A stretch of 64,000 nucleotides of DNA from positions 1-64,000 of the forward strand of contig NZ_JAKIUR010000011.1 of assembly GCF_021647475.1 (NCBI RefSeq), read 5' to 3'. The stretch comes from Lutibacter sp. (lineage in GTDB: Bacteria > Bacteroidota > Bacteroidia > Flavobacteriales > Flavobacteriaceae). Below, piece by piece: positions 1 to 7,705 of this stretch (positions are counted from its first letter, which is position 1; every line of letters begins with the position of its first letter). Made by a program: the position numbers and the translations under genes. The notes below the pieces were generated by a model, which was given only the letters and a program-made list of their open reading frames with translations, did no database searches and was not told the DNA's origin.

Positions 1-2
1 AA

Positions 3-590
3 CTAGAACACAGAATAAACAGGAGTGGTTCTGGTCGTAAATTTGTAAAATTCAGAAAAGTAATTACCTCTAGACCTATGGAATGCTTAGAGATGGATAT
101 AAAAATGGTGTGGATTCCAAATGTTGGGAAGAATGCTTATTTACTGTCTATTATTGATGTACATACCCGTAGAATTTTAAAAGACTATTTTTCTTTTACC
201 ATTAAACAAACGCATCTAATATCATTCCTTTCCCGTTTATTTGAAGAATATCAATATCCGGAAAGTGTAGTTATTAGAAGTGATAACGGAAGTCAATTTA
301 TAGCTAAAAGTGTACGTGAATATTTAGGTTTGATAGGTGTAAGTCAAGAATTTACTCACGTAGCTACACCTGAAGAAAATGCACACATAGAAGCATATCA
401 TGGAATACTAAAAAAGGAAATATTTCAACGATTTGAGTACATGAATTTTGGGCAAATTGAACAAATACTAAAAAGATATGTGATTTTCTATAACAACGAA
501 AGGCTTCATGGCTTATTAGGGAGAATTACTCCTATGGAAAAATGGATGGAAGATAAACACTTAATTTTAATGAAAAATATAGCAGCATAA
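3..590 (+). CDS. IS3-family transposase, C-terminal part (cut by window edge)
   Basis: This is the integrase-core (rve) half of an IS transposase. The reading frame is open to base 3 without a stop, so the gene starts left of the window. The DDE triad is visible: the Asp of LEMDIKMVW, the Asp of RSDNGSQF, and the Glu of ENAHIEAYHG about 35 residues later. The C-terminal YNNERLHGLLGRITPMEKW motif is typical of IS3-group OrfB proteins. The catalytic residues and stop look intact, so the copy may be active, but the N-terminal helix-turn-helix part and left end are not visible. IS subgroup cannot be assigned. Confidence 0.88.
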   Translation, partial: LEHRINRSGSGRKFVKFRKVITSRPMECLEMDIKMVWIPNVGKNAYLLSIIDVHTRRILKDYFSFTIKQTHLISFLSRLFEEYQYPESVVIRSDNGSQFIAKSVREYLGLIGVSQEFTHVATPEENAHIEAYHGILKKEIFQRFEYMNFGQIEQILKRYVIFYNNERLHGLLGRITPMEKWMEDKHLILMKNIAA

Positions 591-661
591 TTAATAATCG
601 AAATTTAAAAGATTACTCTTGTTTTATAGGGGCTAAAACACACCCCATTCTTTTTCTTTTA

Positions 662-714
662 ACAAATTTAAATGTTTTTATCAGTTTGCTAATCTAAAGG
701 AATTGACGTAACAG
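662..714 (+). repeat. Dispersed repeat copy 1 (partner at 30207-30258)
   Basis: This stretch of about 53 bp starts ACAAATTTAAATGTTTTTA and recurs at 30207-30258 in the same orientation. By eye there are four mismatches and one gap (about 90% identity). It lies 72 bp after the transposase stop, so it may belong to the IS right end, or be an intergenic repeat the IS landed beside. Confidence 0.7.
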
Positions 715-758
715 GATGTTTAAAGAGTCAAAATGCACAACGAGTTAAATATACTATT

Positions 759-784
759 AAATGCCTCTTTTTTTAGAGGCATTT
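759..784. terminator. Hairpin terminator between IS and EamA gene
   Basis: Ten-bp arms AAATGCCTCT and AGAGGCATTT surround a T-rich loop and are followed on the plus strand by a T run. It sits directly after the stop of the minus-strand EamA gene, so it probably ends transcription from both sides. Confidence 0.7.
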
Positions 785-785
785 T

Positions 786-1664
786 TTATTCCGATTTATT
801 TACTAAATAAACTCCAAATAAAATTACAAACCCAGAAATAAATTGAGTAAACAATATTTTTTCTCCATCTAAAACTCCCCAAGTTACAGCTACAATAGGA
901 ATTATATAGGTTACTGAAGATGAGAATATTGGCGTAGATATTTGCACCAATCTATTAAACATTATTTTCGCTATAGCCGTTCCAAAAACTGATAAAACAA
1001 TCATATACACCAATGCCATTATGTTAGTATTAGTTGCTTTAAAGGTTTCAAAATAATGAGTATTCCATAAAATAATCACTGCAGGAATAATCAGCAATAC
1101 AAAATTAGCAACGGCAATACCAACGGCATCAACATCTTGTAAATATTTTTTTAAAATATTTACGTTTAATGCATATCCTACAGAGGCAATCAATATAAAA
1201 ACTGCATAAAAATAATCTTGATTAGGGTGTAATTCTGCTCCTTTAAAAATTAACATCACAGTACCAACCAAACCAATAAAGACCCCTAATGCCTGTCTTT
1301 TACTAAAGCTAAAACCAAAAAACAAAGCTCCAAAAATTAATGTATTCAACGGAGTAAACGAATTTAAAATAGATGCAATAGAACTGTCAATTTTGTCTAT
1401 TCCATAAGCAAACAAAAAAACCGGAAAAAATGTTCCTAATAATGCATTTAATGTTAAATAGTACCAATCCTTTTTTTTTATTTTAAGTAATTTTTTAAAT
1501 CCAATTATTAATAAAAAAATAGCTGTTATTATTATTCTAAAAGCTCCAACTTGAATTGGTGTTAATCCTAATAATGCCTTTTTCATTAAAATAAAAGAAC
1601 TTCCCCAAATTAAGGAGAGCACAATTAAATAAGTCCACTTTAAATTATTTTGTTCTGTTTTCAT
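786..1664 (-). CDS. EamA/DMT-family transporter
   Basis: A ten-helix drug/metabolite transporter of the inner membrane, made of two EamA repeats. The first helix carries the family-typical LSLIWGSSFILMKKALLGL, and the second repeat begins around ILIASVGYALNVNILKKYL. The substrate cannot be read from sequence. I chose the ATG at 1664 (protein starting MKTEQNNLKW, about 292 aa). The frame is open upstream to 1736, but the extra 24 residues do not look like family sequence. It is divergent from the metal-binding lipoprotein gene at 1748 and stands alone. Confidence 0.85.
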   Translation of the reverse strand: MKTEQNNLKWTYLIVLSLIWGSSFILMKKALLGLTPIQVGAFRIIITAIFLLIIGFKKLLKIKKKDWYYLTLNALLGTFFPVFLFAYGIDKIDSSIASILNSFTPLNTLIFGALFFGFSFSKRQALGVFIGLVGTVMLIFKGAELHPNQDYFYAVFILIASVGYALNVNILKKYLQDVDAVGIAVANFVLLIIPAVIILWNTHYFETFKATNTNIMALVYMIVLSVFGTAIAKIMFNRLVQISTPIFSSSVTYIIPIVAVTWGVLDGEKILFTQFISGFVILFGVYLVNKSE

Positions 1665-1747
1665 CTTAAAAAATGCAAAATTCGAATAAAAATTCGGAAT
1701 AGAAGGTATAAGTTTATACATTCGTAAAAAAATCAATCAAAAACATT

Positions 1748-2125
1748 ATGAGGAAAATAATCACTTTACTAATTCTAACTTTAATTTTTATTTCCTGTGG
1801 AGATAAAAAATCTTCAATAAAGCCAGAGAAAACTAAACCTGCAAAAGAACAGATTGCTACTAACTTAAAAAGTGTTGAAGTTGATATTAAAGGTATGACT
1901 TGTGAAATTGGCTGTGCTCGTACCATTCAATCTAAATTATCAAAAGTGGATGGTGTAACGTATTCCAAAGTAAATTTTGACACCAAAAAAGGAATTTTTA
2001 CTTATGATGCTAATAAATTAAGTAAAAATGATATTGTAAAAAAAATAAATGGAATTGCAGGTGGAGATATTTATAAGGCTACTAAAACTACTGAAATTGA
2101 CTCAATTATAAAAAAAGTTAACTAA
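1748..2125 (+). CDS. Lipoprotein with heavy-metal-associated (HMA) domain
   Basis: This 125-aa protein has a lipoprotein signal peptide (MRKIITLLILTLIFISCGD, lipobox Cys about residue 17), a short Lys/Pro linker, and an HMA ferredoxin-like fold from about residue 42. The metal loop reads GMTCEIGC, that is CxxxC, one residue longer than the CxxC of classical copper chaperones. It is probably a periplasmic or membrane-anchored metal-binding protein. No metal ATPase is adjacent. The next gene also encodes a small lipoprotein on the same strand. Confidence 0.8.
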   Translation: MRKIITLLILTLIFISCGDKKSSIKPEKTKPAKEQIATNLKSVEVDIKGMTCEIGCARTIQSKLSKVDGVTYSKVNFDTKKGIFTYDANKLSKNDIVKKINGIAGGDIYKATKTTEIDSIIKKVN

Positions 2126-2182
2126 ATTAGTTTGTAAACAATAAATTTATTGTTTATTTGTTATTACAATAAAATCAATCAA

Positions 2183-2461
2183 ATGAAACAAATTAAATTT
2201 TTAGTAGCAATTGCTTTAGTGAGCATAATTGCTATTTCTTGTAAAGATGTAAAAAAAGGCGACATGAAAGATGCCGTTAAAGCCAATGTTGAAGCAGTAC
2301 AAGCGAAAACTGACTCAGTAAAAGAAACTGTTAAAACAACTGTTGATAGCCTTGCAACAAAAGTAAATGATGCTGTTGATGCGGCTAAAGAAACTGTAGA
2401 AGGTGTTAAAACTGATGTTAAAAAAGGTGTTGATGCTGTTAAAAAAGCTGTTAAAAATTAA
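2183..2461 (+). CDS. Small amphipathic-repeat lipoprotein
   Basis: This protein of about 92 aa has a lipoprotein signal (MKQIKFLVAIALVSIIAISCKD). The mature part is almost entirely charged helix rich in Ala, Val, Lys and Asp, with recurring xxVKxxVDxxxxKV-type segments, like apolipoprotein- or LEA-type helices. No enzymatic motif is seen and the function is unknown. I use the ATG at 2183 because the signal peptide begins there; the open frame extends to 2150. A strong hairpin follows. Confidence 0.7.
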   Translation: MKQIKFLVAIALVSIIAISCKDVKKGDMKDAVKANVEAVQAKTDSVKETVKTTVDSLATKVNDAVDAAKETVEGVKTDVKKGVDAVKKAVKN

Positions 2462-2483
2462 CTCCCTTTTTAAAAAATTAAAT

Positions 2484-2511
2484 AAAAACCTCAACGTTTG
2501 TTGGGGTTTTT
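2484..2511. terminator. Bidirectional hairpin terminator
   Basis: Arms AAAAACCTCAAC and GTTGGGGTTTTT (one G-T pair) with a 4-nt loop are flanked by A and T runs. It lies between the convergent lipoprotein gene and ctaA. Confidence 0.8.
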
Positions 2512-3567
2512 TTATACTTTAAATTCTCTTGTTTTGAAAAATAAGAAAAGTAAACTCATAAAAAACAATAATCCTATAAGTTGGTGGGTAACTCCTAATA
2601 TTAAAGGTATTTTACCTTGTACATTTAACACCATTAACACTCCTAAAACTACTTGAACAAATACTAAAACTAATGGAAATTGAATCCATTTTTTTAAATT
2701 ATTACTTACTTTATTTCTTAATTTATAAAACATTACAACTGTTAGAATAACTAATAAATATGCTAAAAATCGATGCATAAATTGTATAAGTGCTGGTGCA
2801 AATAAAAATCGATCATAATTACTAAGATTTGAAAAATTCCAGTTACCTGCATTTTTTAATACCGATGGAATAAATTCCCCATTCATATCTGGCCAAGAAG
2901 GATAATACAATCCCGCTTTCATACCAGACATTAATCCGGCAAAAATCATTTGTACAAAAGCAATTCCAACAACAATGGCAACAAACTTATGCGGTTTTAG
3001 TTTTACTTTCATTCCAAAATTATAAACATCCGCTATTGTTTTAATCATAGCCGTTATAACAAGTACCGCTAATATAAAGTGTAAGGTTAATTTATAAGCG
3101 TTAACCCACGGCCTATTTACAAAACCACTTAAAACCATAATCCAACCTGCTGAAGCTGTTAAAATTGTTAGTAAAATAACAACTGCTAATCGTTTTATTA
3201 AATATGAGTTAATTTGCTTTTTTATAACAAAAATGATAAACGGAATTAAAAATATAAAACCTAAAGCACGTACCCATAAACGATGAAAATATTCCCAGAA
3301 ATAAATAAATTTAAAATTGTGTAATGTAAATGAAGCATTTAATTTATGAAACTGAGGCGTTTGTTTGTAAAGCTCAAATTCGTGAATCCAACTACTATGA
3401 TTTAACGGAGGAATTACTCCTGTAATAACATCCCATTTAGTTATAGATAAACCCGAACCTGTTAACCTTGTAATACCACCTAAAATAACTTGACCAACAA
3501 GCATTATTAAACCTATTATCAACCAAATTCTTATGGTTTTTGTATATTTAAAATTATTATTTTTCAT
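2512..3567 (-). CDS. ctaA: Heme A synthase (COX15/CtaA family)
   Basis: A polytopic inner-membrane enzyme of 351 aa that oxidises heme O to heme A for cytochrome oxidase. It opens with the family start (IWLIIGLIMLVGQVILGGITRLTGSGLSITKWDVITG) and has about eight helices. Conserved His residues are visible in the EYFHRLW, LTLHFILA, FMHRFLAY and VTHQLIGL segments, as expected for heme ligands. The start overlaps the end of gldD by 11 nt, so the two are translated as a unit. Confidence 0.93.
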   Translation of the reverse strand: MKNNNFKYTKTIRIWLIIGLIMLVGQVILGGITRLTGSGLSITKWDVITGVIPPLNHSSWIHEFELYKQTPQFHKLNASFTLHNFKFIYFWEYFHRLWVRALGFIFLIPFIIFVIKKQINSYLIKRLAVVILLTILTASAGWIMVLSGFVNRPWVNAYKLTLHFILAVLVITAMIKTIADVYNFGMKVKLKPHKFVAIVVGIAFVQMIFAGLMSGMKAGLYYPSWPDMNGEFIPSVLKNAGNWNFSNLSNYDRFLFAPALIQFMHRFLAYLLVILTVVMFYKLRNKVSNNLKKWIQFPLVLVFVQVVLGVLMVLNVQGKIPLILGVTHQLIGLLFFMSLLFLFFKTREFKV

Positions 3568-4126
3568 TTTTCCAACTCAATGTTTCTATTAAATGAGTAA
3601 CATCTTTTTCAATATATTTTATGGCTGGCAAAATAGAATCATAATTGGGTTCAACATAAAAATATAATGCTCCTGCTAACACATTTTTAATGCTATCTGT
3701 TGCCCTAAACTGAATGTTAGAAGCTACATTTCCTTCAACATTATATAATTTTGCAAATACTTTTTTTTCATAATTAATATAGGCAATATCAGTAATCCCA
3801 TTTGCTTTTTTGGCATGTTTAAAGGTGAATTTTTCAGCTTCATTTAATATGTCATCCAAATTATTATTTGCTTTTCTATAAGTAATATACATAGTAGCTT
3901 TTAATTTTGGATATTCAATAATTGCCCAACATTTATTTTTTTCTATAAGTTTAGCCTGATTAGATATTTCAAATTGATAAGGGCAATTATCACTTATTTT
4001 ATGGTAAGATGCTGCAGGATATTTTAGGCTTAAAAACGCTTTTGGCTTTGGTAAAACATTTGTGTTACAAGTACTAAAAAGACTAATTATAGCTACTAAA
4101 ATTAATCCATAAAATAAATTCTTCAT
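3557..4126 (-). CDS. gldD: Gliding motility lipoprotein GldD
   Basis: This 189-aa lipoprotein has its lipobox in LFSTCN. The mature start PKPKAFLSLKYPAASYH followed by NCPYQFEIS is characteristic of GldD, an outer-membrane-associated protein needed for flavobacterial gliding and the linked type IX secretion system. It follows gldE with a 5-bp gap on the minus strand, the conserved flavobacterial order, and overlaps ctaA. The biochemical role of GldD is not established. Confidence 0.9.
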   Translation of the reverse strand: MKNLFYGLILVAIISLFSTCNTNVLPKPKAFLSLKYPAASYHKISDNCPYQFEISNQAKLIEKNKCWAIIEYPKLKATMYITYRKANNNLDDILNEAEKFTFKHAKKANGITDIAYINYEKKVFAKLYNVEGNVASNIQFRATDSIKNVLAGALYFYVEPNYDSILPAIKYIEKDVTHLIETLSWKNEK

Positions 4127-4131
4127 GGGTA

Positions 4132-5448
4132 TTAATTTGGAGTGTTAATAGTTACTTTCACCTGCTTAATTCGTTTATTATCCTTGGATTCTATTTTAAA
4201 TTTAAATTGATGAAATTTTATAATTTCATTTTTTTTAGGGAATTTTCCATGAATTTCTAAAATAAAACCAGCAATGGTTTCAGATTCTCCTTTATTTTCT
4301 TCAATATTACTTGTATCTTCCAATTCTAAAATTTTATAAAAATCTTTCAAATTGGTTTTACCTTCAAACAAATAATTATTGGCGTCTAATTTAGAATACG
4401 ATAAATCATCATCATCAAATTCATCACTAATATCGCCTACAATTTCTTCAATTACATCTTCTAAAGTAACAATTCCACTTGTGCCTCCATATTCATCAAC
4501 TACAATGGCTAAATGATTTTTCTTTTCTTGAAATTCTTTTAACAAATCATCTAATTTTTTGTTTTCAGGAACAAAATAAGGTGCTCTAAGCAAACTTTGC
4601 CAGTTAAAATTTTTCTCATTTAAATGTGGTAGCAAATCTTTAGCATATAAAACTCCGATAATTTCATCAATGTTTTCCTTATAAACGGGATTTCTGGAAA
4701 ATCCGTTTTTAATAATTTTATCTAAAACATCTTCGTATTTTTCATCATTTTTTAAGGCAAATATATCAATACGAGGAGTCATAATTTGATTGGTTTCAGT
4801 ATTTCCAAAACTTACAATGCCTTCTAAAATTTTTTGTTCATCTTTAGTGGTATTTTCTGTTGATGTGATTTCTAATGCTTTTGATAAGTTTTCAACTGAT
4901 AAATTAGATTTTTTATTACCTAATCTGTTTTCTACAATGTTGGTTAAACCCATTAAAGGTAAACTGACAATACTTAATAAAGAGTTTAAAAATTTTAGAG
5001 GAATTGCCATAAACACAGCAAACTTAAGCGAATTTCTTGTGGCATAAATTTTAGGTAAAACTTCACCAAATAACAAAATTAAAAAAGTAACTAATACTAC
5101 TTCAACCAAAAATTTAATAACCTCAGAGTTAATCCCTACAAATATGGTATTACCAACATAAACAAAAATTAAAACAATTAAAATGTTTATAAAATTATTT
5201 AATATTAAGATAGTTGCTAATAATTTTTTGGGTTTAAGCAACAACCTTGCTACAATATTTTGGGTAGATGATTTTGATTCTGAAGCCTTATTTAAATCTG
5301 TTTTCGATAGTGAAAAGAAAGCAACTTCAGCACCTGAAATTAAAGCCGAAAACAATAGAAGTAACAGCAAAATTATAATACTTGCTATAAACCAATAATT
5401 AATAGTTAACGTAGAAAATAAATCTAAAAACGCGGGTTCTGGATCCAA
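4132..5448 (-). CDS. gldE: Gliding motility protein GldE (CNNM/CBS-domain transporter family)
   Basis: The order is an N-terminal CNNM transmembrane domain (about residues 20-190, with SGAEVAFFSLSK), a CBS pair (about 205-330, TPRIDIFAL ... VVDEYGGTSGIVTLEDVIEEIVGDI), and a CorC/HlyC-type C-terminal domain. The family includes Mg/Co efflux-related proteins. In Flavobacteriaceae this member, next to gldD, is called GldE and supports gliding. Length (438 aa) and synteny with ssb and mutY are normal. Confidence 0.9.
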   Translation of the reverse strand: MDPEPAFLDLFSTLTINYWFIASIIILLLLLLFSALISGAEVAFFSLSKTDLNKASESKSSTQNIVARLLLKPKKLLATILILNNFINILIVLIFVYVGNTIFVGINSEVIKFLVEVVLVTFLILLFGEVLPKIYATRNSLKFAVFMAIPLKFLNSLLSIVSLPLMGLTNIVENRLGNKKSNLSVENLSKALEITSTENTTKDEQKILEGIVSFGNTETNQIMTPRIDIFALKNDEKYEDVLDKIIKNGFSRNPVYKENIDEIIGVLYAKDLLPHLNEKNFNWQSLLRAPYFVPENKKLDDLLKEFQEKKNHLAIVVDEYGGTSGIVTLEDVIEEIVGDISDEFDDDDLSYSKLDANNYLFEGKTNLKDFYKILELEDTSNIEENKGESETIAGFILEIHGKFPKKNEIIKFHQFKFKIESKDNKRIKQVKVTINTPN

Positions 5449-5469
5449 TTTATGTGACTTTAATTAAAT

Positions 5470-5913
5470 TTAAAATGGTAAATCATCATCATTATCAACA
5501 TTATTTGTTGGAGGTTCTGGCTTTACGGCTTCATTTTTTTTTGGAGCTGTATCTGAATCTGGAGCATTCAAATCATTTTTAGTAGTTAAAAACGTCATAT
5601 CTACCACATGAATTTCAGTAGTATATCTTTTAGAACCATCTTCTCCTTGCCACTGACGCGTTTTTATACGTCCTTCACAATATACTTTATCTCCTTTTTT
5701 AAGATATTTTTCACAAATTTCAGCAAGCTTGTTTCTAACTACAATATTATGCCATTCTGTAGTGCTAACCTTTTCACCAGTTTGTTTATTAGTGTAAGTT
5801 TCATTAGTGGCTATTGGAAACCTTCCTATAGCATTTCCACCTTCAAAATAGTGCATTTTTACTTCATCACCTAAATGTCCTATTAAAATTACTTTGTTTA
5901 CTGTACCAGCCAT
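5470..5913 (-). CDS. ssb: Single-stranded DNA-binding protein
   Basis: A 147-aa SSB: OB-fold in residues 1-110 (GTVNKVILIGHLGDEV, TEWHNIVVRNKLAEICEKYLKKGDKVYCEGRI), then a flexible acidic tail ending DDDLPF, the partner-binding tip. It coats ssDNA in replication, repair and recombination. It lies between mutY and gldE on the same strand. Another ssb may exist elsewhere in the genome. Confidence 0.95.
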   Translation of the reverse strand: MAGTVNKVILIGHLGDEVKMHYFEGGNAIGRFPIATNETYTNKQTGEKVSTTEWHNIVVRNKLAEICEKYLKKGDKVYCEGRIKTRQWQGEDGSKRYTTEIHVVDMTFLTTKNDLNAPDSDTAPKKNEAVKPEPPTNNVDNDDDLPF

Positions 5914-5953
5914 TTTTTTAGTTTTTAAATAGTCCTCAAAAGTACTAATTTTT

Positions 5954-6997
5954 TTAAAAGTTAATAAATTCGTTTATAAAATTATCAATTAATAAAGGTA
6001 CAGGATATTTTTTAATAGTTTCCCACTTGTAAGAAATTTTATTAGTATCGTTAGTTTCTAAAATCCAAAATTTTGCATAAATGTGTTGATGAGATAATTT
6101 GTGTGGTTTTGTTTTACTATTAAACAGTTTTATTGTGATAGATTTATAATTATAATTTTTAAAAAATTCATTATGAGCTATAAGTTCACTTTCATCAACT
6201 TCTTGTTTAGTTTCTATAAGAGGAAATTGATATAAATTTTTCCATATTCCACTGGTACGTTGTTCTAATAATGTATTATTTGATGTTGTTTTAAAAACTA
6301 AATAATTAAAATATCGTTTTTTAATTTTTACTTTTTTTTCTTTAACAGGTAATTTTTTAATTTCATTTTTTGATAAAGCCACACAACTATCATTAAATAT
6401 ACAGCTATCACATTTCGGATTTTTAGGTAAGCAAACAGTTGCTCCAAACTCCATAATTGCCTGATTAAAAGTTCCTGGGTTTTTAGCATCTATTAGTTCT
6501 TGAGCAACTAATTTAAATTCTTTAATTCCTTTGGAAGTATTAATTGCGGTATAAACACCAAAATAACGAGCTAATAAACGATACACATTTCCATCTACAA
6601 CCGCAGTTTTTTCATTATTGCAAATAGAAGCAATTGCTGATGCCGTATAATCACCAACTCCTTTTAGTTTTAATAATTCTTTATAGGTAATAGGAAATTC
6701 ACCATTTAATTCATTAACTATAAATTGGGCGGAAAAGTGTAAATTTCGAGCTCGTGAATAATATCCTAAACCTTGCCATAACTTTAAAACCTTTTGTTCA
6801 GGTGCTTTTGCTAAATCAAAAATAGTAGGAAATTTTTCTATAAACCTATAATAATATGGTATTCCTTGACTTACTCTGGTCTGTTGTAAAATAATTTCAG
6901 AGAGCCAAATAAAATACGGATTGTTGGAGTTCCGCCAAGGCAAATCCCTTTTATTAGCTAAATACCACGATATTAAACGATTAGAAAAATTCATCAT
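5954..6997 (-). CDS. mutY: A/G-specific adenine DNA glycosylase
   Basis: MutY removes adenine mispaired with 8-oxoguanine. The catalytic residues are present: Glu34 in SEIILQQTRV and Asp135 in VVDGNVYRLL. The helix-hairpin-helix LKGVGDYTASA and the 4Fe-4S cluster cysteines 189, 196, 199 and 205 (C-x6-C-x2-C-x5-C) are intact. The C-terminal third is the NUDIX-like 8-oxoG recognition domain. The start is one of two adjacent ATGs (6997 or 6994). A -7 box lies at 7014-7021. It heads mutY-ssb-gldE-gldD-ctaA. Confidence 0.94.
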   Translation of the reverse strand: MMNFSNRLISWYLANKRDLPWRNSNNPYFIWLSEIILQQTRVSQGIPYYYRFIEKFPTIFDLAKAPEQKVLKLWQGLGYYSRARNLHFSAQFIVNELNGEFPITYKELLKLKGVGDYTASAIASICNNEKTAVVDGNVYRLLARYFGVYTAINTSKGIKEFKLVAQELIDAKNPGTFNQAIMEFGATVCLPKNPKCDSCIFNDSCVALSKNEIKKLPVKEKKVKIKKRYFNYLVFKTTSNNTLLEQRTSGIWKNLYQFPLIETKQEVDESELIAHNEFFKNYNYKSITIKLFNSKTKPHKLSHQHIYAKFWILETNDTNKISYKWETIKKYPVPLLIDNFINEFINF

Positions 6998-7013
6998 TAC
7001 TATTAGTATTTTG

Positions 7014-7021
7014 CAAAATTA
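7014..7021 (-). promoter_or_regulatory. -7 promoter box of mutY
   Basis: CAAAATTA on the plus strand is TAATTTTG on the coding strand, matching the Bacteroidota -7 consensus TAnnTTTG, 17 bp upstream of the mutY start. No clear -33 TTG was identified. Confidence 0.5.
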
Positions 7022-7079
7022 CATGTTTTAATCAATTAAAATTTAGTGAATTAACTTTTTAAATTTGATTAATAAGTCC

Positions 7080-7087
7080 TATATTTG
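7080..7087 (+). promoter_or_regulatory. -7 promoter box of the HU gene
   Basis: TATATTTG matches TAnnTTTG exactly and lies 40 bp before the HU start. The mutY box lies just upstream on the other strand, so this is a divergent promoter region. Confidence 0.6.
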
Positions 7088-7127
7088 CCGTCTTAATTTT
7101 AGTATAACAATATAATTATATAAGAAA

Positions 7128-7418
7128 ATGACGAAAGCAGAAATCGTATCTAGTATTTCAGATAAATCTGGAATTGAAAAAGCTGATGTTTTAGCCACAG
7201 TTGAAGCATTTATGGAAGAGGTAAAAAACTCATTAGAAAAAGGAACTAATGTTTATTTAAGAGGTTTTGGTAGTTTTATTATTAAAACAAGAGCTGAAAA
7301 AACAGGTAGAAATATTTCAAAAAATACTACTATTAAAATACCTGCTCATAACATACCTGCATTTAAACCTGCAAAAGTTTTTGTTGAAGGTGTAAAAAGC
7401 AATGTTAAAGTAAAATAA
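7128..7418 (+). CDS. HU-family DNA-binding protein
   Basis: A 96-aa nucleoid protein with the standard HU/IHF fold: N-terminal helices (MTKAEIVSSISDKSGIEKADV), then the DNA-clasping arm GFGSFIIKTRAEKTGRNISK and the IPAHNIPAFKPAKVF segment. It bends and compacts DNA. The arm reads IPAHNIPAF where classical HU has IPA(A/S)KVPAF, a common Bacteroidota variant. It starts a plus-strand run HU, 30-aa basic protein, RNase G. Confidence 0.95.
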   Translation: MTKAEIVSSISDKSGIEKADVLATVEAFMEEVKNSLEKGTNVYLRGFGSFIIKTRAEKTGRNISKNTTIKIPAHNIPAFKPAKVFVEGVKSNVKVK

Positions 7419-7455
7419 ACATAACAATATTATTAACAAAAAATAACATTTTATT

Positions 7456-7548
7456 ATGCCAAGTGGTAAAAAAAGAAAGAGAACTAAAATCTCTACTCAT
7501 AAACGTAAAAAAAGAGCTAGAGCTAATAGGCACAAAAAGAAAAAGTAA
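7456..7548 (+). CDS. 30-residue very basic protein, possible ribosomal or RNA-binding
   Basis: The ORF starts MPSGKKRKRTKISTH and continues with Lys/Arg-rich sequence to a run of four Lys; about 60% of residues are basic. Such short proteins sit between HU and rng in many Bacteroidota genomes as far as I recall. The composition resembles tiny ribosomal proteins (bTHX-like, or the flavobacterial bL38), but I cannot confirm either identity. A 12-bp hairpin overlaps its stop codon, supporting it as an expressed unit with HU. Confidence 0.75.
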   Translation: MPSGKKRKRTKISTHKRKKRARANRHKKKK

Positions 7549-7565
7549 GCAATGCTTACTTTTTC
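7539..7565 (+). terminator. Hairpin terminator overlapping the basic-protein stop
   Basis: Arms GAAAAAGTAAGC and GCTTACTTTTTC with a 3-nt loop. The stop codon of the 30-aa gene lies inside the left arm, and a T run follows. Confidence 0.75.
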
Positions 7566-7705
7566 TTTCATTTTAAAAGTTCATTGAAATAGATAGTTAC
7601 AAACTAAAATTTGTAATTATTGTTGGGTATTAAAAAAAATCCTGTTAAAAATAAATTATTTATAAATAGTTCAAAATAATAATTTGAACATAAAAACAAT
7701 ACAGA

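Noticed and set aside
1665..1736. N-terminal extension of the EamA transporter at 786
   Set aside because: The additional 24 residues look like translated promoter DNA; the ATG at 1664 gives a normal first helix.
4790..5398. Plus-strand ORFs inside gldE
   Set aside because: Antisense shadows of a clear gldE reading frame.
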